From Halichondria panicea (Eukaryota; Porifera; Demospongiae; Suberitida; Halichondriidae), in the NCBI RefSeq assembly GCF_963675165.1, contig NC_087387.1, positions 2,159,501 through 2,223,500 on the forward strand: DNA of 64,000 nucleotides. The letters are read 5' to 3'. How positions within the stretch are numbered: the stretch's first letter is position 1; each line of letters begins with the position of its first letter. The notes below the pieces were generated by a model, which was given only the letters and a program-made list of their open reading frames with translations, was not told where the DNA came from and searched no databases. Positions 25,129-39,700 of this stretch are shown here, piece by piece. Position numbers and translations under genes: made by a program.

Positions 25129-25552
25129 GTTCAGCATGTTGAGGGAAACTTACCTAGTTCCACAGTTTTTTCAAACAGCTCTCAAACCATGTCTAAACTC
25201 AACTTCTTTTCTTCTTTGCAAGAACAGCAAAAAAAAAATCTTTGTTGCTATGCAGCTGCAGCTGCACATCTGTTGTACTGCATGCCCTTATTTGGTACTG
25301 AAAACAGCACACTGTGCTGAATTAGCATGTTTACCTGTTTCAGCACACCCATTACATTTAGCACAGTCCATTTAGCACATGTAATCGAACATCAAAATCA
25401 CAAGCCATGAAAAAGCACACCAATATATACAACACGTAGGCTGTGCTATATGCCTATAAAACAGCACATGTAGTGTGCTGAATCACTGTTTAGCACACCA
25501 CGGTGCTAATATAGCACACACTCAGGGTCTAAAACAGCACACTCTGTGTACA

Positions 25553-26290
25553 TGTAGAATAATAGCATACAAATCCAATGTGTGTATGTGTTGTGGCAAA
25601 AAATGTGGTAAAACTTGTATGTATGGTTATAATAGGAAATGTACCTCAAATTTGTGCCCTGACAGGGACCAGTATTAAGATTCAGACAGCTAGCTCACTT
25701 GGAGGGTGGTTAGGATGGCCTACCTGCAGAATAATAACTATGCTGATGACAATAATAGTACTCAAATTTGTGTAAATGCCTTGACAATGGCTAGAAAAAA
25801 GAATCGGACCGCAAAAATAAATGTTAGAGCAGATTAAGGATGGTTAAGAGGGCCTACATGTAGAATAATAGCATACAAATCCATGTGTGTATGTGTTGTG
25901 GCAAAAAATGTGGTAAAACCGTTGTATGTAATAAATTAAATTGATAGGAAACGTACCTCAAATGTGTGCCCTGACAGGGACTAGTATTAAGATTCAGACA
26001 GCTAGCTCACTTGGAGGGTGGTTAGGAAGGCCTACCTGCAGAAGAATAATTATGATTGCTGATGAGCTACAATAATAGTTATTTATTTATTAGTACTGTA
26101 CTCAAATTTGTGTAAATGCCTTGACAACGGCTAGTAAAAAGAATCAGACTGCGCAAATAAATGTTAGGGCAGTTTAAGGATAGTGTTAAGAGGGCCTACA
26201 TGTAGAATAATAGCATACAAATCCAATTGTGTGTATGTGTTGTGGCAAAAAATCTTGTATATATAGCTATAACAATAGGAAACGTACCTT
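25553..26290. repeat. ~300-bp tandem units
   Basis: Two full units and one partial unit begin GTAGAATAATAGCATACAAA and contain ATTCAGACAGCTAGCTCACT and AAATGCCTTGACAACGGCTA. A diverged copy sits at 23350-23560. On the minus strand each unit carries splice-like borders (TTCTGCAG and GAG followed by GTACRTTTCC), but the enclosed frames contain stops. Confidence 0.8.
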
Positions 26291-27797
26291 TGAGCCCCTC
26301 TGTTTCATACACTATCACAATCGAAGGAGTCTGCCATTGTTGAGAAAGGAGAATTACTGACTCATAAGCCAAAAAAACAAGTAGAGTCTATCAATTCTGC
26401 AATAATTACATATTAATAGTCTTTTTAATAGAGAATATAAACCTACCACTGAAAAACTGGGTAGTTTCAGAGTTGAGGGTGGTTCCAGCAGTTCAATTCT
26501 TTGAAGTGAACAGTTGTCTCGACTGTACTGTACTATACTTGGTTGAACTAACTAGCAAGCGCTAGCTACCATTTAAACAGTCTCACTCGTTGCTATGTCA
26601 CATTTGTTGCCAGGGACATATGAAGTATGATTTTTACAAGTGATTGTGTTATCACTTGTAACAATCATGTTTATATGTAATGTGCATAAGAAACGACACA
26701 TGTGTAATGGGTTGTTTTCATTCAGTGGGTTAAAACGACATATTTTTAGCTGTGATAAACTTTTCTAGAGGGTAAATAACACACTTTAAGCAGTTTGGCA
26801 CATGTGTAACACGCTACACGCGTGCTATAATGGCACATCTCTTTTTACAGTGTGCTTGTCAATGCTTGACTGACTGTATGCATGTCATGTAAATAATTTT
26901 GAAGGGGGCATGCAGAGAGCTTCAGTGAGTATCTGCTGAGAAAATGATTCTCATGGCCCTATGCTTTTTACCTTATAAAGTGCCAAGTTAGAGTAGTTGG
27001 TGAAAGTTTAGCTAAGAAAATAATCAGAATTATCTGTTTGGTAATTCTCTGTTGCAATTGCACTGCAATCTATACTGTACAACTGAGTAGTATATAGTCA
27101 ACACTGTTTGATCGGTGTACATTGTGTGCGTGTGCATGCTTGGCACTTGACAAACCATTTACAACTTCAACACTCTTGGATGTCTTCCGGTTACGTAATG
27201 TGACATATTGCTTTCGACAATTTTAGTTACTTTAGGTCCTTAAAGAGTGTATAGGGTGGACTTCAGGCTGACCACAGTCATGCATATACCGTATATAATG
27301 GTGTATGGTATGGTATATTAGTATCAGATCTAGAGCACATCATGCATGGTACAAGTGAAGCAAAAATTTGTATTTTGAGTATACAAAACAGCTGTATATA
27401 TATATAGGTACATGATGCAGGCTGTCTCTCGATCGCAGCATGTGCCCAACTGCATGCATGCATATTATAGTTCAGAACAATAAGGATTGTCTAAAAACTA
27501 CAAATGTGAAGCTAAAATTGGCATTTGGAGTACACAACAGCTGTATGTAGGTACTGCTTATTTGGCTCATTCACAAAGGTTTTTCACTGGCAATTGTAGT
27601 CGCAGCATGCATGTCCCAGCTTGCATTGTTTAGGGTATGCACGTGCCCTGTATGCATTTTAGTTAGCATTTGGAGTATAGTACAAACACATCACCTTGGA
27701 ATCTATGTAAAGAGAGTGATCGAGTATATACTGTCCAGTTGCATTAAATTATAGCTGCTGTGCATCAAAACTTCATTAACTGACGTGAATCAGAACT
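26291..27797. other. Intergenic before the GBP-FN3 gene
   Basis: No clear gene. A single satellite unit lies at 27370-27560. A minus-strand stretch at 26285-26360 reads like a short exon (ILLSQQWQTPSIVIVYE) with donor GTACGT, but it has no partners. Sequence near 26680-26860 resembles transposon ends (TTTTTACAGTGTG). Confidence 0.35.
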
Positions 27798-30700
27798 ATG
27801 GCATCCAAGCCCACCACAGAGTCTTTATTGGATGGCTATGAAGTTGTGGCTGTAAATCAAGGTTGGCAGTAGTTATATATAGATCAAGATGCACATGCAT
27901 GTTTGAATATATTGCTCGTGAGATCCTAAAACATATTGCAAACATGGTTAAGGAAGTTCTAAGCAAGCTAGGCCCCGGATGTAAGAAGTATAATAATATC
28001 GGATAAAATCTGTCACTTCATGCAGAGTGAAGTCCATTTCTTGAGCCCTATAAGTAACCTGCGGTGTAGCAGTAACTTGTTCTTGACTTGAACTTTTATT
28101 TGGAGCACTTGATTTCTCCAACACTTTAGTGATTTATAATTACGTAATTTCATGAGGTCTCCGGATAATATACCACACTTACGTCACCACTAATTGATCT
28201 CAATGGTTAACAGCTGTAGGATATATAGAATATTAGCATACAGCCCCAGGCATGCGCAGTTTTTCAAGTTGTTTTTTAGTTTTTTCATTTGTTCAAGCAA
28301 AGAGAAAAGAGCGATGCTTGACAGTACTAAGACTCAAAGCGACGGCAGAAACACGGAAGGTGCTCTCCAACAAGATGGCTAAGCTTCCATGGGTCCATGG
28401 GCGCGGTTTAGATACATTTTATCCAAGAAGAGCTTGCAACTCCAGTAGGGGACGTCGAATGGTCAATGCTTGGACCAAGGAAGCTCTTGAGCATGCATCT
28501 GTAGGAGTCAACATGTTGCTCAACTAGCTCTTTGACGGCTGCAAAATCCGGCATAGTCTTGTTTTTTTTGCAGTCTGCATCGTGGATTGAATTGTTGCTA
28601 GGGGGAGGTCCTTTTATAGTGCTGCGGTCACGTGGTATAAATCAGATATGCCACACCTACTCGGAGGTTATGCACCCATATATCCTCCGCTACCGTGGTT
28701 ACTTCGAGGCGGCTCTTAGGTGTGGTATATCCTATACTTATCAAACTAAAAAAACATTTGCAATGTGAACGTTGCTAGGATTGCCAGGAAAAGAAAAGTG
28801 CGAAAAAGCGAAGAAACAAGAAATTCGGCGAGTGCATAACTCCAATCCGTTACAACTTCATTCACATGTACTGTTTCAATTTTTTGTTCGTTTTGTGCTT
28901 TTCCTGGCCAATTCTTCAGTAATTTTTATCATATAATTATAGTGAATTTTTTGCAAGCTATATAATGTGTTTGTGATGATTTCCCTTACAGTATTGAGCA
29001 AACATGCAAGTGTTGGATGTGTGGGTGGATGATTGTGAATTCAGTTATTCGCGGTTCATTTTTACCCAACTTGTATTTTAATTCTAATTCTAAAATCAGT
29101 AGGCCACTCGGCTGTACATGTTCATGGCGTTGTAACGGATTGGAGTTATGCACTCACCGAATTTCTTGTTTCTTCGCTTTTTCGCGCTTTTCTTTTCCTG
29201 GCAATCCTAGCAACGTTCACATTGCAAATGTTTTTTTAGTTTGATTCCCTTTCTTTTTCAGTACAGCAGTATTTTTATACTCTTCAATAATGAAATGTGA
29301 AATGCCTAAGAGGAATGTCAAGAAGCAAGAGAAGTTCAAGAAGAGAAGAGAAGACAGGCCATGCAGACTGGAATATATGAACACATAATTCTTATTACAG
29401 TGTTCATTTATCTATGCATGTTAAATACTAGAGTGTATACTTCAAGTGCAAAAGCATGGAGGCCTATGGTAGATCTAGCCAGTAGCATACCTGAGTTGAG
29501 AATGGAGAGAAGTTGGAGAAAAGGCAGTGGCGGATCTAGGATTCTTGAAAAAGGGGGGTTCCAGGGCTCTGAGCGGGCCAAGGACTGTTAAAAAAAAGGT
29601 CGTCACTTCTTCTAAACAGTGAGCATGCATTAACACACCGAATTTTTTCCTCTAAAAAAAGGTCATCACTTTTCATGAAGCAGTCTGCATGCACTCGCTG
29701 GAGAGTTTTTAGCCTTCATAGTCACTGAAACTGCACAGACAAAGCTTCACAGGACTAACAAGGACTAAAGGTAAGTGAGAAGTGCATGTGAAAGCTAGTA
29801 AGAAAGGAACAACTTGCTAACTAGTTGCTTGAGCCTCCCACTCACTTCTTTCTCAAAGGGGGGTTCAATTGAACCCAAAGAACCCCCTCTGGATCCGCCA
29901 CTGAAAAGACTAGGGACTGTTTGTGTACCGATCGATGTCACAGCCGGTTAACCAGCCACGCCCATCTCATAAGTTGCCATGTGCGTTGCTGTGGCAGTCA
30001 TTTAAAGATGGCGGAATTGCGTAGGTAAGAAAAGTGGAGCCTGAGAGGTCATCTGCCTCTTGGAAGCGGACGCAATTCTGCGAAAAACGCCCATGGTCCG
30101 GGTTCTAGTCGACTAGAGGCTGTATCTAGAATCTTCTGAACATGTCTGTACAAGGAGGAAATGCTTTCCAAGAAAGTTACTTACTTACTAACTTACTTAG
30201 TCAGTCAGACGAAACGCGGTGAAATATGAAAATAGTGCAATTTTTCAAATATCAATAGTAATGCATGAGAATATTCATTGACTATAATTTCACACATTTA
30301 GACAGATAAAAGGCTAACTAAGCTATCTGTCAACTCAGTTTCTTGCTGTGGCCTTTCCCTGCAGAAATAGAGCAGTCTAAACACGAGTCAAAATTTGTGC
30401 AATAATTGAAAACACACACAACTGCACTGTCAATCCTATATGTACAACCTACTGGTTGTACTAATAGTGCAGAGCAATAGCTAAATTATGTAAAAACAAT
30501 GTGAAATATGCCTTTATTTCTTTGAAACACTGATTGAATTGTACAGGAGGTGCACAAGCAGACATTAACCGCACACACCAAGAGGGAAATGATCTTATAA
30601 CTCGAGAGAAAACGCAAAAAGGTTTATATAATCACAATAATATATATAAGACTATAGTCTAAGAATTGTAAGCATTATGATTATATATAGCTACACATTA

Positions 30701-33700
30701 ATCAGATGTGATCGAGCTCAAACCTGCGTGTGTATCATGATTGTTATTTTTCTTGTGTCACATGTAGATCCTAAAAAACGAAAATTGGGAGAAGTAAAAC
30801 TTCCTCCATCTATACCACTTGTCAGACACGATCAAGAAAGCAAATCAATTGTTGTGGACAAGGAAGCTGTGAAATTTTTAAATCATATTACAAAACCGGT
30901 TGCTGTTCTGGGCATATGTGGCCCTTATAGAACTGGAAAGTCATACTTCTTGTCACAAGTGTTAGGTGGAGATGATTTCACAGTTAGCCACTCCAGGGAT
31001 CCATGCACCAAAGGAATCTGGATGTCCACTAATGTATTAGAATTTGATGACCACACCCTAATACTACTCGATACAGAGGGTATAGGTGCTGCTCAGGCAA
31101 GCGAGAGCTCCTCCAAAGAGGAAGTGACAGGTATCCTCATTCTTGTCACTCTACTGAGCTCGTGTTTGATATACAATACCAAGGGTGGAGCATTTACTGA
31201 ATCAGACGTGCAGCAAATGAGGTACATAACATTCTTGTCAATGCATGGAAAGTAATCATCACTGTATATATAACCTTGTGGCCAGATAATACTACGAAGT
31301 AGTATGTGTATAATTATGTAGAGAACTGAAGTGCTACTTGAACTCTCGTAGAAAGGTGATAGGCAACGCCTCACGTTATGCTATAGGTAAATACAGTGTG
31401 TGACGTGCAGCAAATGAGGTACACAACATTTTGAAAAGTAATCATTAGTGTTATAATTTATATTTATTTAATTTATATAGTTATAATTTATATAATTTAT
31501 ATAGTTATAATTTATAACTAGGGGTACACATGGTGCAATCCTCGCTCAGTCCATTTGCTTGGCTTATGACACCATTTAACCCTTTCCCGGCTTTAGCTGT
31601 CATATGACGGCAGCGGTAGTCAGAGGAGGTATGGCAAGGTCAAAAGGTCACTAATGAATTTATCACGTGAGCTTATGTTTTGTGTAGGATTTCCTGTTTG
31701 CCACTGTACCCTGCTTAATATAAGATTACTCTTTGCATAGATACTGGAAAATAGAACTTGAAAACTAACTGTACCCTCAAGGTACAGCTGTATTTCGAAG
31801 AAAAAATAGCAAGTGAACTTTTGACCCTTTTGACCTCAGAGAACCGCCTAAACTACAAGCCTCACTAACTTAAATAAGGGCCGCTCATAGAATTGTGGAT
31901 GATAGAGTTAAAGGCCTCTACCTCCAAAAAGGAGCCTACTGGTAAGACTCCATTAAAGCCCAAGCACAATTGAACATTCATAAAATGGAGCAGATTAATT
32001 AACATTGTCTTTCTTGATCACATGATTGTATATAGGCCTATATAAAGTTTAGTGCACACAATACAGTATTATGCTCTGTTAATGTTTCACAAGGCGGATC
32101 AATGGTCCAGTCTCTGTATAGCCCTTGTAAATCTGTATCTTCAGAACTGCCATACATAATCTTCATTGTCACTACAGTGGTGCGTGCATCAAGTCTGTTG
32201 TATTGCCTTCCTCCTTGTTACAAGAATTTCTATTTATATAACAACGAGGCATCAGCCACCTGATTCATTCATACATTTATAGGGGAATCTGTCTCACAAA
32301 TTTTTGGACCTGCACGTAGACAAAAGAGACAGTGTTGGGTATTTTATGATAAATACAAATACATGTAGCAAGCCTAGCTAGTCTGAAAGCTTACCTCGAT
32401 GATACAACTTTATTAGCTGTTGGAGGATGCACTTCTGGTGTCATGTCCTCATTCAACAAGCAGTTCAACAGCTCTACTGATGTGGATCCATCTTGATGCA
32501 AATAAATATGTTCATTATTATGCCTCGATGCGCATGCACAAGCGAGGTATACGGTAGTGTGTTTGTGTGTCTGTGTGTCTGTGTGTCTGTGTGTGTGTGT
32601 GTGTAGACCGCTACAGCTGCTCAAGGATGAATTAAGAGTTTCTATAGGCTTCTAGTCATGTTTAATTGGGTTTTAATTTGTGGATTTGCAAAATAATGCT
32701 TTGTTCTTGAGTTATGCCTAGTTTTGGAATGCTATTGCAGCCTTTTCAGAAGAGTCCGTAGCAAAACTTGTTCACCGAGTGTTACTACTCTACTTAGTAG
32801 TTAGCTCTGCACTAGAACGCTAGCTATTGGTAGCTGCAAGAGTGAGCAGAGAGCTGCAAGGCTCTCTGCTGACTTGCAGCCATTAATTTTAGACTTGAAC
32901 TTTTGGCATCGATCGTTTTTAACAACAATCATGGTTGATCATTACCCACTATTCGGTTGATTGCATGGCAAAATTCATCATGATAATTATAATCAATGTG
33001 TGTATAAAAGCTAGCTATTAGTAGTTTTATGTTATGTAGCTTTGGCACCTCCACCGAGGCATCAGCACCCGCGGTGCTTTCATTAGACCTGTAGTATTTT
33101 ATTTGGTGCACGGTTCAAAGTACAAATCATGCAAGCTAGCCATGACCTTTTGACTTTGTCGTACCTCCTCTGAGCGGTAGTGAAAAAATTGTTGTGCACA
33201 TGTGTTAGAGCTATGTGCACGCTGTAGGTACCAGCACATGCGCATTGAGCACATGCGCATTGAGCTGCTCTTTCACGTGGTATATTGTATTAATCTCGCT
33301 CCTCTGGTTGCCTATCTCGCTCTTTTTTGGTATGCTTTGAGACAATACATGAGGCGGACAGCTACTCCTACTTGGAAATCTTGTGCCTAGTTTCAACCTC
33401 TGGCTCAATAAGAATCTCAAATTGTGCCTTCTTTGCCTTGAATTCGGTTGGTGCAAGGTTTGGCCGCCTTACATCTTACAACCATCTCTCTGCCTCCCAG
33501 TTACGCTCTACGGGTCAGAGCTTTGGTCCCTCACAAAAATGGACCTAACAATGTTGGATTGAGATGCCCCTCGCTAGCACTCACAAGCCTTATTGGCTCT
33601 TTGGGGATCTCCTCTCTAGTAGACTGCAGGCAGCTTTGCTTTATAAACTTTATTGCACGCATGTCAACAAATGATCTTCCTAAGAGAATACTAATGGAAT

Positions 33701-36700
33701 GGCTGCTCCTGGACACTGTCTCTGGCCTACTCAAGACTATAGGTCCGCCCTATATAGCCTCAACCCATTCTTTCCCGCCAATTTCTGCCATGGTTTCGTA
33801 TGGAAAAATAAAGACTCGTTTAAAAGCAGCAGCGAATAAGTTCTTGCTCATTGGGCAATAATATGTCAATCTGGTGGACTCCTGCTCTCACCTCCAGATA
33901 TCATCTCTGCCTGCTCATCTTGGGAAGCCCTCCCAGTTATGGTCATGCTCACTGAAAGATAGATCACTCCACGGCCCCTCTAACTTCAGAATAAGACTTC
34001 TCACAGGCTGTGACGGCCTAGAACTAGACGCATCAAGGTTTAGATACGTGCTAATTCAGCTCCACCCACAGTGCCACGCCCCATATACATGGGCAATTAT
34101 TTAAGATGGGCGTTTATTAATGAAGAGACAGCTTTTACCATGGGTGTTTAAATGAGATGGGCGTTTAATTAAGTAAATACGGTACATGCATGCAGACAGA
34201 CAGACACACACACACAGTCAGCTTTACCGTATCCCTCGTGTGGCTACGCCTCGAGGCATAACTATCAATATATATGTAGTGTGAGCCGGTATGTGCTCAC
34301 CTTGATTTCAGGCCTCAATGAAGAGAGAATGCATTGTATAAAATGTCTGCATATGCACATATTTTGCTTAATTTGAGTTTCAATAATCATTATGTCATTG
34401 CAAAAAGAAATCTATAACATAGCTAGCTACCAAGTTGCTTGTTGTGCTTTAACATCTCTTCTGCGTTGTAACAATGCGGTTTTGAGATCCACCATTATGG
34501 CAATCAGAGGAATTATAATAGATGTCAGCAAACATGGAGTATAGAATCTACTTCATGAGCCAATTGCCCTGGCTATATAACATGCATGCATGCACTAAGT
34601 TACACAGTTTGCAAAAGAAAACTTGAATGCTATACAGCACAGTTCCGATTATCCGATATCCAAACCCTGATTCTCTGAAATCTCGATTATCCGGATGAAT
34701 TTTATGCAGATGCAGATATTGACGCACCTTGGTCCAGCTGTTACAGCAGCATAGCGGGTTCAAAATTTGTAGCAAACACCTACTCGCACATGCATGCATG
34801 CATACACATGATTGAAATTACATGCTGATTATGCCTTGAGCGCTATAGCTGTTTGTTGTCTACAAAGAGTCAGAAAAAAGCTGCAAAGCTGCATGCATGT
34901 ACAGCCAGAATCAACCTTTGTGAACTCTGATCTCATTCAGATCCACCTATTATTCATTGACAAATGCAAATAATATAGAGCACCTATGAAATTACTGGCA
35001 CAAAATAGGTTCAACAGCTAACTCTTTAGTACATGGCTAACTCTAAGTTGAATAGAAATATTGTGTGAACAGATGCTATAAAAGATTCTGAAGACTCAAC
35101 ACGGCAGCTTGCCAGTCCTTTCTCTCCAAGAGAAAGGGAGACTTGCAACAGCCTTCAATGTGAGTAAAACTAGCCTATCTTGAAAAAACCTTTATAGTTT
35201 GCAAATCCTCAAATCAAAATCCAAGAAAACACGACTAAAAGCCTATATAGAAGCTGTTAGTTTTCGTCGCATTGTAACCGTTGAGCTGTTACAGCTTGAA
35301 CAGACCACACACAGTCAGCTTTACCGTATCCCTCGTGCAGCTACGCCTCGAGGCATAACAATTACGAGAATAATAGACAGATTTTGGAAATACAGGTCAG
35401 TCGAGTCAGTATAATTAACAAAATTATGTGTATATTTAGGAATACTGCATGGGTATATAGTTTTCAAATTGGTGGATAGTTTTCCCTTAGCATGGCATCA
35501 TTCTATGCTATAAATTATAGATAGAGTCATGTGGCCATTATTAAAGTTTGTGGGATGTGCATATAGTCTATGCATGCATGGTCTATATGCATGTTTTTCA
35601 TAAAGGCAATTTTAAAAATATAGGCTGTTAACTTGAGCATAATTATAAGAGAATAGGTAATATCTCAAGCATACTGTATATACATGCATGTGGCTCTTAT
35701 GAGTCATCTGCATGGTATACGAACATTTCAGCCATCTGGATGAGGTGGGAACACAAGTTATAAGTGTTCTAATAGTTGAGCCTAAATTTTGAGGTTTTAG
35801 GCATACAGATCTATTTTGTTACTCTCTATATCATATACATGTTATTTTTTACTATAGAGATTACCCCTTCTTCATAACACAAAAATCCATCTGCAGGTGT
35901 TGCACTTGCTCTATATAATTTTTATATAGTTACCGTATATTATTATTTCGGACGTTTTTCTGGGTGATTTTCGTTGTTTTAATACAGCGGACACACTGGT
36001 GCTTTATATCCAATACCTTGAAAAGTTGAGTTAAATTTCAAGCAACATAACTTTATAGCCAGCAAGAGTGCTCCAGGTAGATATGTTTGAGGATTAGCTA
36101 GCTTTAGATAGCTAGTGCAACTATTCAGTCACACTGACTGTTCTATTAAACTGCAGATGCATGCTTGTTCTAATTTTTCCGGACATTTCACGTGCTCTAT
36201 AAATTTATGTTCGAATTACACCCAGTAAATTTCCAAAAGAATTATTTGTTGTCGTTGTATGCTCAGCGGAGCTGGCATGTATGTCAGGTTTCACTTCCTT
36301 GAACTCTGTATCTGTAGTTAACTCTCTTTTTGAAGTGCACAGCTCAAATTGCCGGCGGGGGACTATAGGAGTTTGCCTAGCAAAACGAATATACAAAGGA
36401 AATACAGTTTACGTTCCTAATTCGACCTTAATAGTAATAAAGCAACATTTCGATCATTTATATACAGCACTTCTTAGGGGTTTGGCTATAGGTGTCCATG
36501 ATACGGAATTGCTTTAAAATTTTCTTGGGCCTCCCTACAAGAAATTAAGCAGATGTTGGGAGCATGCAGGTTGTACATTCTTGAGCGCTACAAGCAAAGG
36601 TTATGACGTCACACACTGCATATATATGCCTATGCGGCTCCGCCCTGAGGCAAAAAATAATAGTGTCTATTTTTATAGCTATATAGGGTAGTTAGCAAAA

Positions 36701-39700
36701 TCGTACCATGAGAATTTACAAATTTTATATTGTATACACAGCTGCTTTGCAAAGCTATCCCAATCAGTGATGATAAGTGAATCTCTACACGATGATTTGC
36801 ATGAGAACAATCTCAAGAATTACTTTCCTAATTTTCTGTGGCTGATGAGAGATTCTGATTTTGAATGTAAAGATGACAATGGAGAAGAGATTTCGCCTAC
36901 TGATTATCTTTTCCAAAAAATTTTAGTAACAAACAATACAGGTGATAAGCCACTAAGCACCAGAGACAGAGCTGTCAGCAGTATACGAGCAATTTTCCCC
37001 AAAATCCAGTGCCTGGATATCCCATCACCAGGTTCAGGTATTTCAAACCCGAAGAAAGAGCATCTTATTGACCCAGACTTTCATACAAGTATAAATAAAG
37101 CTAAGAGATATGTAGTTACCAACACACCCGTGAAGCTAGGTTTCAATAAATCTACAAAATTAAACGGACCAATGTTGGCTACTTTACTACATGAGTATGT
37201 GGATGTTCTCAACAAACCAGGCACCGTTCCAAACCTGGAGGTTAGCTATCAGAAGGCAGTTGAAGCAACACTTACAGAAACAGCACATCGCCTAGCTAAA
37301 AACTACAGCAAGCAAATGAGCTATCTTTTAGATCCGATACCTCCTTTAGAAGAAGGAGACATTGAAAATCTTAAACATACACATTCTGTACGACTTGAAG
37401 AAAGCTTAAATGAGGATATTTTAAAAACATGTAGAGCTCCAATTGAAAGCGTGAAAAAGACAGATGCACTATTTGAAGTACATGAAAAAGTTTATACAGA
37501 TCTACTAAAGTTTTTCACAATTGAGCTACATAGACTGATTCCAAAAGCAGCACACACAGATGAAACACTTCTAAAGGATGAACAAACAAGAAAGAGACAA
37601 TTGTTACAGAGATTTGAGCAATTAATATTTACGGTAATAACAGACCCAGAGAAAAAAGAATGTTTGGGGGGATATATATCTCATTTTGCCAAGCTCAATA
37701 CAGAGAAGTCTGAAAGCAAATGTAAGGATGTTTTTGAAAAGATCTACAAGTGCTACATAACAGAAGCACATACAGGAGCACCGGAAAGGGAAATTTTGTA
37801 TGCAGAGTATTCTGAAGAAGCAGTGGGACCAGCAAAGGACAAAGTTTTTCAAAAGTTGTCATCTCAAATTCCTGGACCTCCACAAAATGTGAACTTAGAG
37901 ACTCAAATATTATATTGGGAGAAACCGCTAGTAAACGCTGATGCTATCAACTCCTATTACATTGAATGGCAAAGAGAAGGAGGTGACACTAAACGAGAAA
38001 AGACCCACAATAATAATTATTTTAAACTTGAACATTTAAAACCTAAAACCAACTACTCTATTAAAGTTCAAGGATTTAATGATTCTAAAAATAGGTATGG
38101 TGAATATAGCGCTGTGTATACATTTCAGACAAAGGCAGACAAACCTGAAAAACCAAAGATGCCCAAAATTATTCCAAAAACAGAGGAAACAGCCATGCTT
38201 ATAATTACAATGTTATCAGAAGCAGAACAAAATGGAAGTCCAGTCTCCAACATCATTATCAGCAGATGTAGTGACAAAAATTCAACTTGGGAAGTTCAAA
38301 CTTTTCCAGTAGATTCTTCTCAAGGAGAGTTTCAGGCACTAGAGGTTGACATAACTTGTAAAAACAATGAGCAAAAATTGTGGCTTCAAGTTCAATTTAA
38401 GAATGAAGCTGGAGTAAGCGAACCGAGTGAAAGTGCCCTACTGGAAATAACCGACATGATACCAGGAAAACCAGAGAACATTAAAACCATTGCTAAAGCT
38501 AGACAAATTCATGTGACTTGGGATCCCCCAATAAATAACCCAGGAGCAGTAAACCACTATGTAATTCAATGCTGGCAAATGAGAGATGATCAAGAACTGT
38601 CTTCTTGCGAGTCAGACAAAAAAACGAGGCACGATAAGAGATCTGTGTTAATAAAATCACTAAGGCCATATACGAAATACAACATTCACGTCAATGCTAG
38701 AAACCACAGAAACAATACGGTCACAAATGGTTATGGTACTTTAGATGTGCAAACACTAGCTGACGTTCCAGACAAACCACACCCTCCAACTATCAGGGTG
38801 ACCTCAGCTAGAGAAGCAATGATAACATTCTATCGACAAAAGCCTAACGAAGAAAACGGGAGCCAAGTTAACAATATTGCTATTGAGCAACAAACTAAAC
38901 ACAAAGAACAAGCTACAAAATGGACTGTAGTGAAAGAACACCTACTGATAGATTCAGGTCAGAGTGATAAATCAAATCTCAGTGTGCCTGTTGAATTAAT
39001 CAACTTCACTGAACCTTGTATTAGCTGCTATCGTGTTGTAACTGTCAATTCAATTGGAAGAAGTGAACCAAGCCAAGCAGTAGAGGTACACCCTGAAAGT
39101 ATAATTCCTGGATCGCCGGAGAGGCTTAAAGAAACTACAATTGAAAGCAATTCTATAACCATTTCTTGGAAAAAACCAAAAGTTAACCCACTAGTATCAA
39201 AACAATACCAGATAAAGTACAAAGAAGTCGAGGGGAAAAAATGGAGTTTGGAAAAAGCAAATGCAAGTGGCATACGTTCATATGAAGTATCTGAGCTTCG
39301 ACCCAACACTGAGTACACTTTCACTGTACAAGCTCTAAACGAAACCTTAATGTCAGAGGAAGCTACTTTACTTGTACGCACACCACCCTCTGTACCAGCA
39401 AAGCCAAAGCCACCAATTGTGACACCAGAAGGAGAAGAATTCACATTGAAGGCACATCTACCACCAGTTAAAGATAGTGGGAGAGAAGTTACTCACCTTC
39501 ATGTTCACTACTATGGTAAAAGTTGCGATAGTCCCCAAAAAACAATTGACTATATAGTTGAACACCAAGCATCAGTACAAAACAATTCTCACGAGCAACA
39601 AGTACAACTGAACATCGATGACACTTGCTGGATAAGTATTAGTCTAAGTAATGAGGTTGGAGAGAGTCAAGAAAGTGATCTAGTTGCTATATCTCCTGCC

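Larger units (their letters stand above)
31222..36741 (+). other. Intron 2 of the GBP-FN3 gene
   Basis: A 5.5 kb intron between phase-2 borders (donor GTACATAAC, acceptor TATACACAG). It contains a short duplicate of the preceding exon end (31402-31447), a full minus-strand family A copy, a LINE fragment, family B pieces and a MITE. No extra exon was recognised. Confidence 0.65.

Noticed and set aside
28194-28527. Plus-strand frames of 62 and 91 codons in GBP intron 1
   Set aside because: No domain and no splice support; the region is bounded by palindromic repeat sequence (CCACACCTA ... TAGGTGTGG).
33211-33734. Minus-strand frames opposite the LINE fragment
   Set aside because: The plus strand carries recognisable reverse-transcriptase-tail motifs; the antisense frames show no domain.
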